A DNA stretch of 64,000 bases from Orobanche coerulescens (lineage: Eukaryota; Streptophyta; Magnoliopsida; Lamiales; Orobanchaceae): contig CM065812.1 of NCBI GenBank assembly GCA_033398695.1, positions 142,172,858 to 142,236,857 on the forward strand, in the 5' to 3' direction. How positions within the stretch are numbered: position 1 is the first letter of the stretch; every line of letters starts with the position of its first letter. A program made the position numbers and the translations under genes. The notes under the pieces were generated by a model, which was given only the letters and a program-made list of their open reading frames with translations, was not told where the DNA came from and searched no databases. Positions 8,850 to 21,495 of this stretch are shown here, in pieces.

Positions 8850-10034
8850 TCACAGGCTAAGAAGAAACCTTTGCCTGGCCAGAAAATCTGCGGCTCTAGC
8901 CCGGAAGGCTGCGTAGGTCGTAGGTTGGGTCTTCGTGAGATGCCTGAACATCGGCGAAAAACCTTGAAAACCTCCTAGGACCGCGTAGAGGGCGGTCTCA
9001 TCGCTTATGGGCTCGCCATTGAGGATGATTACGTCTACCCGGTCGATGTAGTCCGAGTCGGACTCTTCTTCTCCCTGCTTGATTTGCATCATGCGAAGGG
9101 GACCTTCGGCCGACGACCACGGTGGCGAAGTACTCGGAAGCCGTGCGCCACTCGTTAAAGGAGCCGATGGACCGAGGTGGCAATGAAGTGTACCATCGGT
9201 GGGCGAGGTCGCCCAAATGTCGAGGGAACATTCGGCATCCGGTCGCGTCGATGCCCCGCACCTACCATGTAGATGTTGAACTTCCTCAGTGTGCACTTGG
9301 GGTCCGATCGCCCCACGTACACGGGTGTTTGCGGGGAGCGATCTCGTGCCGCACGGGGCGAGCTCGATGTCGATCGCGAGCGGCTCGCTTGGCCCGGCGA
9401 TCGTCTTCTTGGCGCCGCCACGGATTCCAGGAGCGCCTTCATGTCGTTAAGTTGACGTTGCATTGCAGCCATCGCCGTGGCTTGGTCGCTTGCAGATCGG
9501 CTTTGGGAGCAGGAGCCGAGGCGATCGTGTACCGATCTCCGGGCTCACGCCGCCGGCCTCGGCAATTCGGCGAGGGGGAGCCAGACGGCTAGGCGCCTTC
9601 CGGGAGTCGGGTAGGCCGAGCTCCCGGTGACGGACTCAAACTCCGTCGCCTCGTAGCCGGGGCCGGATCGCCCGCAGCTGTGTCGGGTCACCGCCTGTGC
9701 AATCGAAGACAGAGGTGCCCACCGGCGAGCGCCTCTTCCCGGGACGGAGCCTCCCGGCGATCGCTCGGCCGCAGTGCCTTGAGCTTCCGCTGATCTCCGG
9801 CGAGAGACCGGGGGCGGTAGCCGGAGGCGCGTCGAGAGCACTCCGTCGCTCGTAGACGGCCGGGCCCTTCGATCTGTTCCTTGGTTCGGAACCGATCGAG
9901 CGAGAGGTTGGGCCGCCGTCCGGGGACGGATCGAGCGTATCGACGCGGTGGCTACCTTCCACCATCGTTGCGGCTCGGACCGACGGAACAGGTCCGGCCG
10001 CCGGCGGCTTTCTTCGACGCGGATGCGAAGACAT
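8850..10034 (-). pseudogene. Degenerate Ty3/gypsy gag of E1
   Basis: Reading on the minus strand from a probable start at 10034 (MSSHPRRRKPP), a Pro/Ser/Arg-rich N-terminus is followed, in other frames, by VYVGRSDPK (about 9330-9300), GDLAHRWYTSLPPRSIGSF (about 9225-9165) and EEESDSDYIDRVD with LTKTQPTTYAAFRARAADF (about 9075-8870). The order WY..LPP..SI..F, then ES..DYI.R, then a TYA.F..RA tail is that of plant retrotransposon gag. At least two frame changes are needed, so it is broken. No zinc knuckle follows. Capsid function is family knowledge; nothing suggests this copy works. Confidence 0.65.
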
Positions 10035-10135
10035 GATTTCGAAGGATTTCTTTTGAAGTGCGGTGAGTGTCACTTCAAATATCCGCCCGAGAACAGTGAG
10101 TGTTCTTCGGGACGGTAGGTGTAAAAATCGAGGTT

Positions 10136-10159
10136 GGATCCCCTTCCTCTAGCGCCAAT
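10136..10159 (-). other. E1 primer binding site
   Basis: Directly inside the 5' LTR the minus strand reads ATTGGCGCTAGAGGAAGGGG. A TTGGCGC start is common for plant Ty3/gypsy non-chromovirus elements and differs from the TGGTATCAGAGC site of A, D and C2. I do not assign the tRNA. Confidence 0.6.
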
Positions 10160-11343
10160 TGTTGTTGCCCAAAATATTTATCCGAAGATTAATACACTGA
10201 AGACGGACAACAAACAAATGCGGGAGCACTTCCGAGAGAAGATAAATAAAACAAGATTTGCCGGGTTTGTTAGGCCCGGGCTTCAATGCTCTCGCGAGAT
10301 GTTATTAATACAAATATTCGTGGATACAAGTATTAATGAGAGAAATCTAAATACAATGAGTGTAAAAGACTCATGATCCGGCTCTGAGCGAAGCTCGGTG
10401 TTCTTCGTCCCGCCGGTAATCTGCTCGAGGAGAAAAGGCCGGGAGAAGTAAGACCGAAAGAAAGCTGTTGCCAAGAGTTGGATGTTAGCCAAGTGCAAGT
10501 ATTGTTTCTGTATTGAGTGATTGAATCGTGAAGTTCCCAGAGAGAAAATACAAGTGCAGGCTGCCTTGTATATATAGAGGCTGAGAGGCCCTGTCCCCTA
10601 GTGGGCGATCGCCTTTCGGCATTTAATGCAATGGGGCGATCGTCCTAAAGGTTACGTGGGCTACCTGCCAAAAGTCCAAAGCTACAGCTGGTGGCCAGTC
10701 GTGCGGTCCAATGAGGATCCAAAGACGCGTCCTAAGGATCACATAGAGGTCCCACGTTGTTGCTTTCGGCGGACTTTGTCAGTAGGTGACAGGCTGTAGT
10801 CACATGTCTTGTCCGCCAACTCCTTTCGCAGGTCTGGGCCATGCTGGTAGGTGAGGTAGGTGACAGGATTGTCAGCGCCTTTTGTGGGTCTGCACGTGGG
10901 GTCAGTTTTGAGACTTGGTCTTTGCCGACTGGATGGCCATCGGTGGAGATCGTCATGATGCGGTCGCCTCTAGCTGGACACCGAGGATCGTTCTCGGCCA
11001 GCCACTGAAGGTCGACAATGGTCGGTCACCAAGGGTCGATCGGCAGATGCCCAGAGAGGTCGGTCACCAAAGGTCGATCGGCAGATGCCCAGAGAGAATC
11101 GTCCGCTAGTCGATCGCCAGGAGTCGGTCGCCGAGTGCCGAGTGATGATCGTATCTGAGGTCGATCGCTCGGTACCGGGACTTGTCCTGGGACCTTCCTT
11201 TGGCCGATTTAGCTGGTCCGCTGGGTTGAGGCTCGGTCGCCTGATCGCTGGTCGGCAGACCTGCCTTGGCCGCTCGGCAGCAAGTCGGTCGCTCGGCCTC
11301 GGAGGCGATCGCCGGTCGGAAGGTGTTAAATCTTGACACAACA
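10160..11343 (-). repeat. E1 5' LTR
   Basis: 1184 bp, nearly identical to 6763-7952. The 38-bp duplication is present at 11021 and 11059. Bounds set by TGTTGTGTCAAG / GGCAACAACA and by the CAACT duplication. Confidence 0.85.
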
Positions 11344-11599
11344 CAACTGTTTACAGGTATATATTGATATAACCTCATCATTTCATGATTTTGTATATAT
11401 AAATAAAAAGTGTACATTTTAATTAGAATATATGTTTATATACACACACACAAATTCGTATCATATTTAGAAAAATATAGAAAATCCATAAATTCTAGAA
11501 CTTTTTACAAAATTATACACGCAAATTTAAATTGTTTAAAAAATTAAGAAGAAAAAAGGTTAGATTTTCTCAAATATACTAAAGCAATCCTGTTTTTAC

Positions 11600-11600
<1 letters not shown>

Positions 11601-11639
<39 letters not shown>
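11601..11639 (+). repeat. (TAA)n microsatellite in Helitron units
   Basis: About 13 TAA units. The same locus has about 16 units in copy 2 (13732-13779) and about 11-12 in copy 3 (24479-24513), so the copies can be told apart by length. Confidence 0.9.
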
Positions 11640-11642
<3 letters not shown>

Positions 11643-12539
11643 TAAATAAATAATTAGAGAAAAAACTATATTAGAAAAGATATAAGAAACATGGATAACA
11701 AAAGAAACTATTACCTCAACGATTTATCCACTGAACCTAAAAGAAAGAATTAAGAACATTGATAAAGATCATGGATATGGATATCAAGAACAGATTTGTT
11801 AAATAAAATCAGGTCACGAAATTATGAACAAATATGAAGAAAAAGAAATACACATAGAAAACACATATAAAAAGGATGAAGAAAATGTTACCAAAAAAAT
11901 CATCCATCTTCCTATTGGTATCCACCATAGCACCACCACTTCTTCCATGAAGATACCTAGAACAATAGACCTCAAATCGTAAATAAAAAACATGCATAAA
12001 AATCAATATGTGAAATCATATGAAAATTCACTGATATATAGTTTGGATGTTAGCACCAAAATCCTCTCACGAATTAAAGCAATTCTAAGCAATAAATAAT
12101 TTAGATCACCAATGATTTTGAGAAAGAGAAGAGGAAGATGTTAGGTTGGTGTGTGTAAAAAGAAGATGTTGGGTTTTATAGAAGCAAAGGGAGGAAATAA
12201 TTGGCGGTTGTCATTGTGTTGAAGCACTATTTCACCACTGTTATTGCTAGGATTCAATGAACATGAATAATAAATTGATACATTTAATGGTGATCAAGTG
12301 AAAGGAGCTGGCATGGTAACTTGAAAAGGTTTGGTGATCGTAGCTTCATTCCTAGCATTTAAAGGTGATTAATATGACGGTTTTTTTTAGACAAATGGAA
12401 AGTCATATGACCCATAAAGACTTAAAAGAGACTTGATGAATCTGTATATTTAACTATTATAAGATAGACTAATGCCTTTAATGCCTTTATATACAATTGA
12501 GTTGATTTATTTGTATAGAGACATTAATACTCTCATTTA

Positions 12540-13730
12540 ATACATCTCAACAAAGTTACAACTCACAACTTTGAAACGACAGTTTATTCCCTGAGCTCTT
12601 AGTTTAAGCAAGATTTTGTCCAATACCTCAAATATTAATTTTCATGCAACAATCTTAGGCAATACTAATAGCGATATAACTCTTCATTTAGAAAAAGTAT
12701 ATATATAGTATCGCTCGCGTATGAGTTATATATCCTTTTTTGTAATAATCATACCTAATTCTTCAAGCTCTTGTTCTTGTATACTCTTTTAGTCATCAAC
12801 TATTATGTGACTTCGGCTTACTTATTCAATAAGTTCTAAAATAGTATAGCTAACACGATATTATATCTCGAGATATATGGTTATCCCGTAGTATTTAAAT
12901 GTGAGTTATCCTTGTTTTGTAATATCGTACCTAAATCTTAACCTCTTGTGTACTCTTTTAGTCCTCGCTATTATGTGACTTGACTTACCTGATTCAATTA
13001 ATATCTAAAAGATGTATCTAGCACGCCATTCTATCCCGAGATTTGTGGTTCTCTAGAGTATTTAAATATGAGTTATCCTTATTTTGTAATAATCATAACT
13101 AAATATGAGTTACAATAAAAAGTTATCTAACACGACATTTTATCTCGAGATTTGTATACAAATTTTTACCCACTTTTGGATAAAATCTATTTATATACTC
13201 CCTCCTTATATTATTTGTTCAAAACATTACAAATTAGTACAAAGTTACTTGTATAAAAATATAATCATATTTACATATTGTTACAAAATATTTACAGTAT
13301 CATCTTGCTTAAAAAACATCATTTAGAAGTTCCAAGTATATATTGATATAAGTATAATTTTTTTATGGGCATACAACAAATCATATTTTATGTCGTACCA
13401 ATTTTTCTTAAGACAAAAAGATAAGATTTTTTATATACAAAATTTCTAAATTTTTTTACATATAACTTTATATACAACTGTTTACAGGTATATATTGATA
13501 TAACCTCATCATTTCATGATTTTGTATATATAAATAAAAAGTGTACATTTTAATTAGAATATATGTTTATATACACACACACAAATTCGTATCATATTTA
13601 GAAAAATATAGAAAATCCATAAATTCTAGAACTTTTTACAAAATTATACACGCAAATTTAAATTGTTTAAAAAATTAAGAAGAAAAAAGGTTAGATTTTC
13701 TCAAATATACTAAAGCAATCCTGTTTTTAC

Positions 13731-13782
<52 letters not shown>

Positions 13783-14679
13783 TAAATAAATAATTAGAGA
13801 AAAAACTATATTAGAAAAGATATAAGAAACATGGATAACAAAAGAAACTATTACCTCAACGATTTATCCACTGAACCTAAAAGAAAGAATTAAGAACATT
13901 GATAAAGATCATGGATATGGATATCAAGAACAGATTTGTTAAATAAAATCAGGTCATGAAATTATGAACAAATATGAAGAAAAAGAAATACACATAGAAA
14001 ACACATATAAAAAGGATGAAGAAAATGTTACCAAAAAAATCATCCATCTTCCTATTGGTATCCACCATAGCACCACCACTTCTTCCATGAAGATACCTAG
14101 AACAATAGACCTCAAATCGTAAATAAAAAACATGCATAAAAATCAATATGTGAAATCATATGAAAATTCACTGATATATAGTTTGGATGTTAGCACCAAA
14201 ATCCTCTCACGGATTAAAGCAATTCTAAGCAATAAATAATTTAGATCACCAATAATTTTGAGAAAGAGAAGAGGAAGATGTTAGATTGGTGTGTGTAAAA
14301 AGAAGATGTTGGGTTTTATAGAAGCAAAGGGAGGAAATAATTGGCGGTTGTCATTGTGTTGAAGCACTATTTCACCACTGTTATTGCTAGGATTCAATGA
14401 ACATGAATAATAAATTGATACATTTAATGGTGAGCAAGTGAAAGGAGCTGGCATGGTAACTTGAAAAGGTTTGGTGATCGTAGCTTCATTCCTAGCATTT
14501 AAAGGTGAATAATATGACGGTTTTTTTTAGACAAATGGAAAGTCATATGACCCATAAAGACTTAAAAGAGACTTGATGAATATGTATATTTAACTATTAT
14601 AAGATAGACTAATGCCTTTAATGCATTTATATACAATTGAGTTGATTTATTTGTATAGAGACATTAATACTCTCATTTA
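12540..14679 (-). repeat. Helitron tandem unit, copy 2 (uninterrupted)
   Basis: A complete 2140-bp unit with no insertion. It is the reference showing the unoccupied sites of E1 (near 13480), C2 (near 13574) and A (near 14105). No coding region recognised; the 73-aa and 65-aa frames that recur in the copies lie in very A/T-rich DNA and have no domain. Confidence 0.9.
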
Positions 14680-16447
14680 ATACATCTCAACAAAGTTACA
14701 ACTCACAACTTTGAAACGACAGTTTATTCCCTGAGCTCTCAGTTTAAGCAAGATTTTGTCCAATACCTCAAATATTAATTTTCATGCAACAATCTTAGGC
14801 AATACTAATAGCGATATAACTCTTCATTTAGAAAAAAGTATATATATAGTATCGCTCGCGTATGAGTTATATATCCTTTTTTGTAATAATCATACCTAAT
14901 TCTTCAAGCTCTTCTTCTTGTATACTCTTTTAGTCATCAACTATTATGTGACTTCGGCTTACTTATTCAATAAGTTCTAAAATAGTATAGCTAACACGAT
15001 ATTATATCTCGAGATATATGGTTATCCCGTAGTATTTAAATATGAGTTATCCTTGTTTTGTAATATCGTACCTAAATCTTAACCTCTTGTGTACTCTTTT
15101 AGTCCTCAGTTATTATGTGACTTCGACTTACCTGATTCAATTAATATCTAAAAGATGTATCTAACACGCCATTCTATCCCGAGATTTGTGGTTCTCTAGA
15201 GTATTTAAATATGAGTTATCCTTATTTTGTAATAATCATAACTAAATATGAGTTACAATAAAAAGTTATCTAACACGACATTTTATCTCGAGATTTGTAT
15301 ACAAATTTTTACCCACTTTTGGATAAAATCTATTTATATACTCCCTCCTTATATTATTTGTTCAAAATATTACAAATTAGTACAAAGTTACTTGTATAAA
15401 AATATAATCATATTTACATATTATTACAAAATATTTACAGTATCATCTTGCTTAAAAAACATCATTTAGAAGTTCCAAGTATATATTGATATAAGTATAA
15501 TTTTTTTATGGGCATACAACAAATCATATTTTATGTCGTACCAATTTTTCTTAAGACAAAAAGATAAGATTTTTTATATACAAAATTTCTAAATTTTTTT
15601 ACATATAACTTTATATACAACTGTTTACAGGTATATATTGATATAACCTCATCATTTCATGATTTTGTATATATAAATAAAATGTGTACATTTTAATAAG
15701 AATATATGTTTATATACATGTAACACCCCCAAAACCATATGGGAATATTACACGCCGTAAACCCTTTCCGCAAGGATCTACCAGGCTAAACGTCCATAAA
15801 CAACCAAATGCTTGCCCGGCCAGGGTCAAACAATATAATAATACAGACCGTTAAGGTCACTTACACAAAAACACACAGACCGATGAGGTCACACAACTCT
15901 ATCAACAGGACTGACTAACAACATTACCCACACAGGGTTCGAAATACAATACAACGGAAGACTGAATCAACTCTAACAATACAAATAAACTCTACCAACT
16001 CTCAACTCTTGATTAGTATCGCACTCGTCATCCCCTTGTGCCAATCTCGTGATCGCTCCCCGAACTCGCATGTACCGGACGCGATCAGACATCCACCCCG
16101 AATACTGGGGTTAGTAAAACTCCACCGCTTTTACTAGTGCAAGTATCAAACCATACGAAATGTAACAAGCAAATAGCAACTACGAATTTAATACGTAAAT
16201 CAATTATCAAAATGTTCCCGAGAAGTTTTAGAATTTCGAACTCAAGTAAGAGATATTTGAAAAGGAACACATCATCTCGGGGATTTTTAAAGCAAAAATT
16301 CTTTTGGACCTCGAGTCCCAATTTACAAAACCTTTTCGTAAACATTAGGGTCTTAGCCCGATTCTCGTTTCAAAGCATACTAAATAATATATCATTATGA
16401 GTCCGAGATCCATATTTAAAATGTTACGAACAATCATACACGATCAT

Positions 16448-16820
16448 TGTTCGTACACATCATGTACCGAACTCGGAGGCCTCGACGGACCTTACCCGGA
16501 CCACACACACCGCTCGTACACATCATGTACCGAACTCCGGAGGCCTCAACGGACCCTACCCGGCCACACACACCGCTCGTACACATCATGTACCGAACTC
16601 CGAGGCCTCAACGGACCCTACCCGGCCACAACATCGTTCGTACACATCATGTACCGAACTCCGGAGGCCTCGTCGGACCCTACCCGGATCACACACCTTG
16701 TCCGTACACGTCATGTACCGGACTCCGCAGGCCTCGCGACCACTACGGATCACACACTTTGTTCGTACACATCATGTACCGAACTCCGCAGGCCTCGTCG
16801 GACCCTACGGAACACACACA
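16448..16820 (-). repeat. 62-64 bp minisatellite in C2 LTR
   Basis: Six copies of a unit starting GTTCGTACACATCATGTACC and containing GGAGGCCTC. The partner LTR has six copies at 22233, 22297, 22360, 22422, 22486 and 22549. C carries the same repeat inverted (50735-51090 and 56500-56860). Open frames through it (SYTSCTELRRP...) come from the repeat, not from a gene. Confidence 0.9.
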
Positions 16821-17779
16821 CATCGACACGACACAATTCATAATCATTAAATGTCAAGCCATTCCACATTACACCGAAATGTACAATCAAGTATGTAAAC
16901 CAAAACAACACAAATATCATGATCATCACAACGACTCTTAACCAACATAACACACATTCGGTACACAATACATTGAACAACCACGTGTACAACCATCTCA
17001 TATGTACATCGCAATCCCACAAATGACACGACGCCTAACACGGATACCAATATATCACTATTATCACAAAGCCTTCAAATTTGGAAAACACAACCAACTC
17101 AAACGGAACATATTTACGAGGCAAGCAAAATCGTCATACATATCATACGTAATTACTAGTCACAAGATACAAGTCGTATAATAAGATACTTGCCTTAATA
17201 ACCGCTACCAAACGTTCGAAGAACACGGTTCGATCGGAAGCTCGGACCAAGAAGACAACGAGCGGAAGGGTTCCGACTCGAGTTCTTCACAAGAATTTCG
17301 TCCCTAAGTCATACCAATGATAAATCAACAATCGTACGATGGATAATAATCATACAACGCCCAATCCCCCCTCTAAGACCTTTTGTCGGACACCTTCAAG
17401 GCGTTGACTAAGAACTTGACCAAAATAACGAATCGAAACGATCCAACCATGGAATAACAAGGGAAATGATAGAATACATCTAAATAATCATCAATACATT
17501 ACAAATCTAAGTTATTACGGTTAAATCGGACAAAACGAACAAAAACCCCCAATTCACCCAAAAGTAGGGTTTCAAGAATTTACCTTGGATTATGATGAAG
17601 AACAATTGTTGGAGTTGTTAATCCACACCAAAAACTTGAAGAATATGAAGTTCTCTTGGATTGATGATGCAAAACGCCCAAAAATCGCCCATAAGATCGC
17701 CCAAGAGGAGGAGGAATGAAGGAAGAGATGAAATGAGCATTCATCTCACAAAATCCGCAGGAATAGGCTAATCTGGACT

Positions 17780-17814
17780 GTGTGCCGCGGCCCAGAATAA
17801 GTGTGCCGCGGCAC
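17780..17814 (-). promoter_or_regulatory. GTGCCGCGGCAC palindromes of C2 LTR
   Basis: One perfect 12-bp palindrome GTGCCGCGGCAC (17803-17814) and one with a change (GTGCCGCGGCCC, about 17782). The 5' LTR has the same pair near 23580-23613. They lie upstream of a pyrimidine-rich leader, the position held by other palindromes in A, C and D. No clear TATA box. Confidence 0.5.
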
Positions 17815-19112
17815 AGGGTACAGCTCGCTCGGAAAATGAGTGTCGAGCTATTTCGACCATAACTCTCTCGTCAGGACTCCGATTGACTCACCGTTTGAAC
17901 CATTGGAAAGCTAACTTGATGCTCTATAATATTGAAAAGATTCAAAGTCTTTGGAGTTTTCAAGAATTTATGGTGATTCTACAAAGTCGACTCATATTTG
18001 GGAAAAGTCGTTTAATAACACTGAACTCAAGAAAACGACACCGAAACCCGAACCTGAATACGAATCGAAGATACGGTCACGAAGTACTCGCAAAGACGAA
18101 TCTAAGGGCTAAGAGAACACACAATTCCGACCACCCGAAGGCTCGGAATTCAACAACGGAAGTAATTACCCAAAACTTTGGGAAATTACGAAAATGGCCC
18201 AAAACGTCCGAAAATCACGATACGCGATCGAAACACCAAACCAAAGCTCACAACACGTCTAACAAAGTTAAACGGACTTACGGGAAACTCGAAATAGTAA
18301 TTTCGGACGAGATTCACAAGAATCGAACACGAGTGCGGAAAAGTTGTTAAGAAACACGGAACTCAACAAAACAATACCGAAACGAACTCGGATGACAAAA
18401 AGTGCAGAATTAATCATTCTCAGAATGATGATACGGTCCCAAGCGAGTCGTCGAAACGGACCTCCGCCGAAAAATTAAAATTACTAGAAATCCGAAATTG
18501 CGGATATTACATTCTACCCTCCTTAAAAGAAGTTTCGTCCCGAAACTTAAATCAAGTAGGGAGAAGCAATATCCCACCAGGAAAACTCAACGGGATACAC
18601 AAGAACCGAAAAAAAAATCGCGCCCAACGGCGAAACGTTACAAGCAACGCGAAAGAACATACTGCGTGAAAACACGCCCCACGACGACCATAACAACGCC
18701 ACCGACAATGATTCAAAACAATAACGAGTAATTAACAACACATCACATGCACACATTTAATCAAAGAAACGCACGCGACAACAAGTCGCACCGGACCACA
18801 ACGACTATGCGGTAGAAACAAATATAGTATTATGATAGAATTCACTCCGATTCTCGTCAACAAGAAAATGTCCGACGTCAAGACACAAAGAATTCAAGAT
18901 AACAGAAAACGAGAATACGGACATTACATTCTATCCTATTAAAAATAAGTTTCGTCCGAAACTTAAAATAAAACATCATGGTAGAATACAAACAAAACCA
19001 AAAAGTTCACGCAACAAATAACAATTTCTACACGAATTACAAAGACGAAGTACGATACACAACTACATCACGGACACCACCAGCACTCCCGAGTAGGAAC
19101 GAAAACCCAATT

Positions 19113-19970
19113 CCCGAACATCTTGGCAACGGTCTCACAATGCACCGATCGGTGACCCACTTGGCCACACTCAAACTTGACTAACGGTGAGCGACAATTC
19201 TTCGCGACGAGATCGTGCAACAACAATGACAACCCCATTCGAACAACAACGATCGAACAACAATGATCGAACAACAATGATCAAATAACAATGATCGAAC
19301 AACAACGATCAAATAACAATGATCGAACAACAATGATCAAATAACAATGATCGAACAACAACGATCAAATAACAATGATCGAACAACAATGATCAAATAA
19401 CGATGATCGAACAACAACGATCAAATAACAATGATCGAACAATAATGATCAAATAACAATGATCGAATTACAACAAATAACAATGACTCAAGTCCCCACT
19501 TCTACTAGGCATTAAAAGAACTCGTAGAAAGTGAAAGATATTACTTCCAAACAAGGCTCACAAGAATCGAACCGAACTCGGGAAGGTCACGATGATAAGC
19601 AGTCGATCTGAAACAAGGTCACAACCAGTTCGAACGATGACAACTGAGACATCAAACAAGTTCAAAAAGTATCGACGAACACGTGCAAGTCGATAGAATT
19701 TAGAAGGAGAAACTGCAGAAGTCAAATATAGTATGGGTATGACATCCGACCTCTTACAAAAGAAATGTCGTCCCCGCAACTCACAACAACGGAAACAAGG
19801 TCACAACACAAAAAGCATCCGACAGGAAAATCTCCCATGGGTCTCTCAGAGTCGATCCTGATATCTGGCCGGGCGCGAACTCCGAAAGTCTCAGCCACCC
19901 GCAAATCAATTCGGTGTCCCTCAAACGCAAGCATCGAGAAGGACAATTTACACGTGCATGCCCGGCACAT
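19113..19970 (-). pseudogene. Gag zinc-knuckle vestiges in C2 internal region
   Basis: Minus strand 19199-19113 reads NCRSPLVKFECGQVGHRSVHC..., which lines up with [22 protein letters not shown] in A. The first Cys of the second knuckle is Lys. A second trace at about 19925-19866 reads FEGHRIDLRVAETFGVRARP, like [20 protein letters not shown]. No longer coding: the frames are short and nothing of capsid or pol is around them. They show descent from a gag-bearing Tekay-type element. The rest of 18512-21495 holds no recognisable gene. Confidence 0.6.
19246..19470 (+). repeat. Simple tandem repeat in C2 internal region
   Basis: Alternating AACAATGATCGAACAAC and AACAATGATCAAATAAC-like units of about 15-17 bp repeated a dozen times. 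Not present in C or B at the matching place, so it expanded in this copy. Confidence 0.8.
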
Positions 19971-21474
19971 CACGGTTGAAACACCTCGGCTCGGCATACC
20001 GAAAGTACAAATGCTAGATACAATGGGGTATAACGTCGCAAAACAATATAGCGGAGATGCCAACTCAGCACAACAAAGAATCATAACACATATCATATAC
20101 AACGATTACCATCGTAAAGTAATACACACACAAACACTACAACAACGACGGTATCGTTCGGCGACCTCAACGGCCCGAACGATAACCAGATCATAATTAC
20201 AAACATTATGAAACAATCACACATGTACACAAACGTACAAACCCAAGATTCAACAGCTCACACTCGTGCGACAACACGCAAATCACCACGAGGCGATAAA
20301 CAGTAAACACCAATTCACACCTCTCACAGAGGGCTAGTACAACAAATGCGTGGCAACGCCTCGACGTTCATGCCACCATTTCGAACATACTCGAGAGCAA
20401 ACATCATAACGACAACGCGAACATCACACATACATACCCAGCCCTCAAATGGGAATAGATAGGTTTTAAAAACGAAAACCTCCTTTTGAAAACAATTTTG
20501 GAAACACCGATTGATCTTGTGTATCACCCTTCAAAAAAAAAAAAAAAAGTACAATCGTGAAACATCGTTATCGAGACTTTGGAAAACTATTTCGCATTCG
20601 ATAAAAATGAGGACACTTTCTTTTCGTGAAAAACTGGAAATATTCGACCCTCGGGTCTAAGTAAAAGTGTTTCTAAAATATTGGAAATATCTCAAAACAT
20701 TTTGGTCCTCGAGGTAGAAGAATCTTGAAACATATTGGCACCTTAGATGTACCACGAGAAAATAATTTATTTTAAAAGTACGTCTCAAATTTATTTTCTA
20801 AGGTACTCAAAGTTTTCAAAGATAATTCAATGGGCTAGAATGCCCAAAAATTTGAGATAATTACACGGAATATTATAGCGCCGTGGGTCCCGCACCGAAC
20901 CCACCAGATAAAACCATTTACAAAATGCCAAAAAGGTCGATGACGGTAATATTACAAAAACTCACAAAAGCCATTTACAAAATACTAAATTCCGTCATAA
21001 GAATTTCACCAAAATGATCAAGGCCATAATGCCAAAAACTCGGTTAAGGGAATTGGTTTTGAAATAAAACTCTCGGTAAAATACCGAAAGCCATTACAAA
21101 AGAACTCACGCAGCGGATAAAAGAAATAAAATCAAACATGCACAAGACAGCAACACTACTCCTCATATGAACGAAAAACGGGAGTCAAATGATCACATAT
21201 CACGAAATCAAAATCCATAAGAGGATTCCGTCAATTAACTCATAATCATAAAAATAGCTCGTGTCACACGAGGCACAACACAAAGAAGGGAGACTTACAT
21301 CCACAGGCCGCACAGAGATGACGGTCGCCCACGATACTAATCTCATCCGACAACATATCCGACACGTTGTGACTACGCACAACTCAACTTGTCACCTGAC
21401 GACTCGAACGACAAGACAACACATTACTCGACAAACCACGACTCGACTCGACCCGACAGCCTAGGTTTCCGCAA

Positions 21475-21491
21475 CCTAAGCTCTGATACCA
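21475..21491 (-). other. C2 primer binding site
   Basis: Minus strand TGGTATCAGAGCTTAGG, four bases inside the 5' LTR. This is the standard initiator-tRNA-Met site of plant chromoviruses. Confidence 0.8.
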
Positions 21492-21495
21492 TAAA

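Larger units (their letters stand above)
6763..11343 (-). mobile_element. E1: non-autonomous Ty3/gypsy LTR retrotransposon
   Basis: A 4581-bp element flanked by CAACT (6758-6762 and 11344-11348). The intact Helitron unit reads ...TATACAACTGTTTAC at the same place (13475-13490). LTRs of 1190 and 1184 bp read, on the minus strand, TGTTGTGTCAAG...GGCAACAACA. The internal 2.2 kb has a primer site, a gag relic and a purine tract (GGCGGGGGCAAT just before the 3' LTR), but no protease, RT or integrase. It is G/C-rich and full of CGATCG words, unlike its A/T-rich host. The gag relic resembles Tat/Ogre-type plant gag; lineage is tentative. Confidence 0.85.
5821..12539 (-). repeat. Helitron tandem unit, copy 1 (split by E1)
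   Basis: Unit from ATACATCTCAACAAAG to the CTCATTTA before the next unit, about 2.13 kb once E1 and one 5-bp duplication are removed (segments 5821-6762 and 11344-12539). It matches copy 2 almost base for base. A/T-rich. Short frames exist, such as one reading VDTNRKMDDFFG at 11809-12006 on the minus strand, but there is no domain I recognise. The segment between 5685 and 5821 is the unique 3' arm of the Helitron. Confidence 0.85.
15719..18511 (-). repeat. C2 3' LTR
   Basis: Minus strand TGTAATATCCGCAATTTCGG...GGGGGTGTTACA. Holds GTGCCGCGGCAC-type palindromes (17780-17814), a candidate AATCCAAG|GTAAAT donor-like site (near 17580), AAGGCAAGTATC (17185-17196), a six-copy minisatellite and the CTAACCCC hairpin block (near 16100-16140). 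Confidence 0.9.

Noticed and set aside
11809..12006. 65-codon minus-strand frame (VDTNRKMDDFFG) repeated in Helitron units, as a captured gene
   Set aside because: It recurs because the unit is duplicated. Composition is Phe/Tyr/Val-rich from A/T-rich DNA and no domain is visible. A captured exon cannot be excluded without a search.
16397..16941. Long frames in the C/C2 LTRs reading repeated SYTSCTELRRP or HHVPNSGG
   Set aside because: They are translations of the 62-64 bp minisatellite in several frames at once; there is no non-repeat coding context.
19246..19470. CRISPR-like array of short repeats
   Set aside because: Units abut without unique spacers and lie inside a plant retrotransposon; it is a simple tandem repeat.
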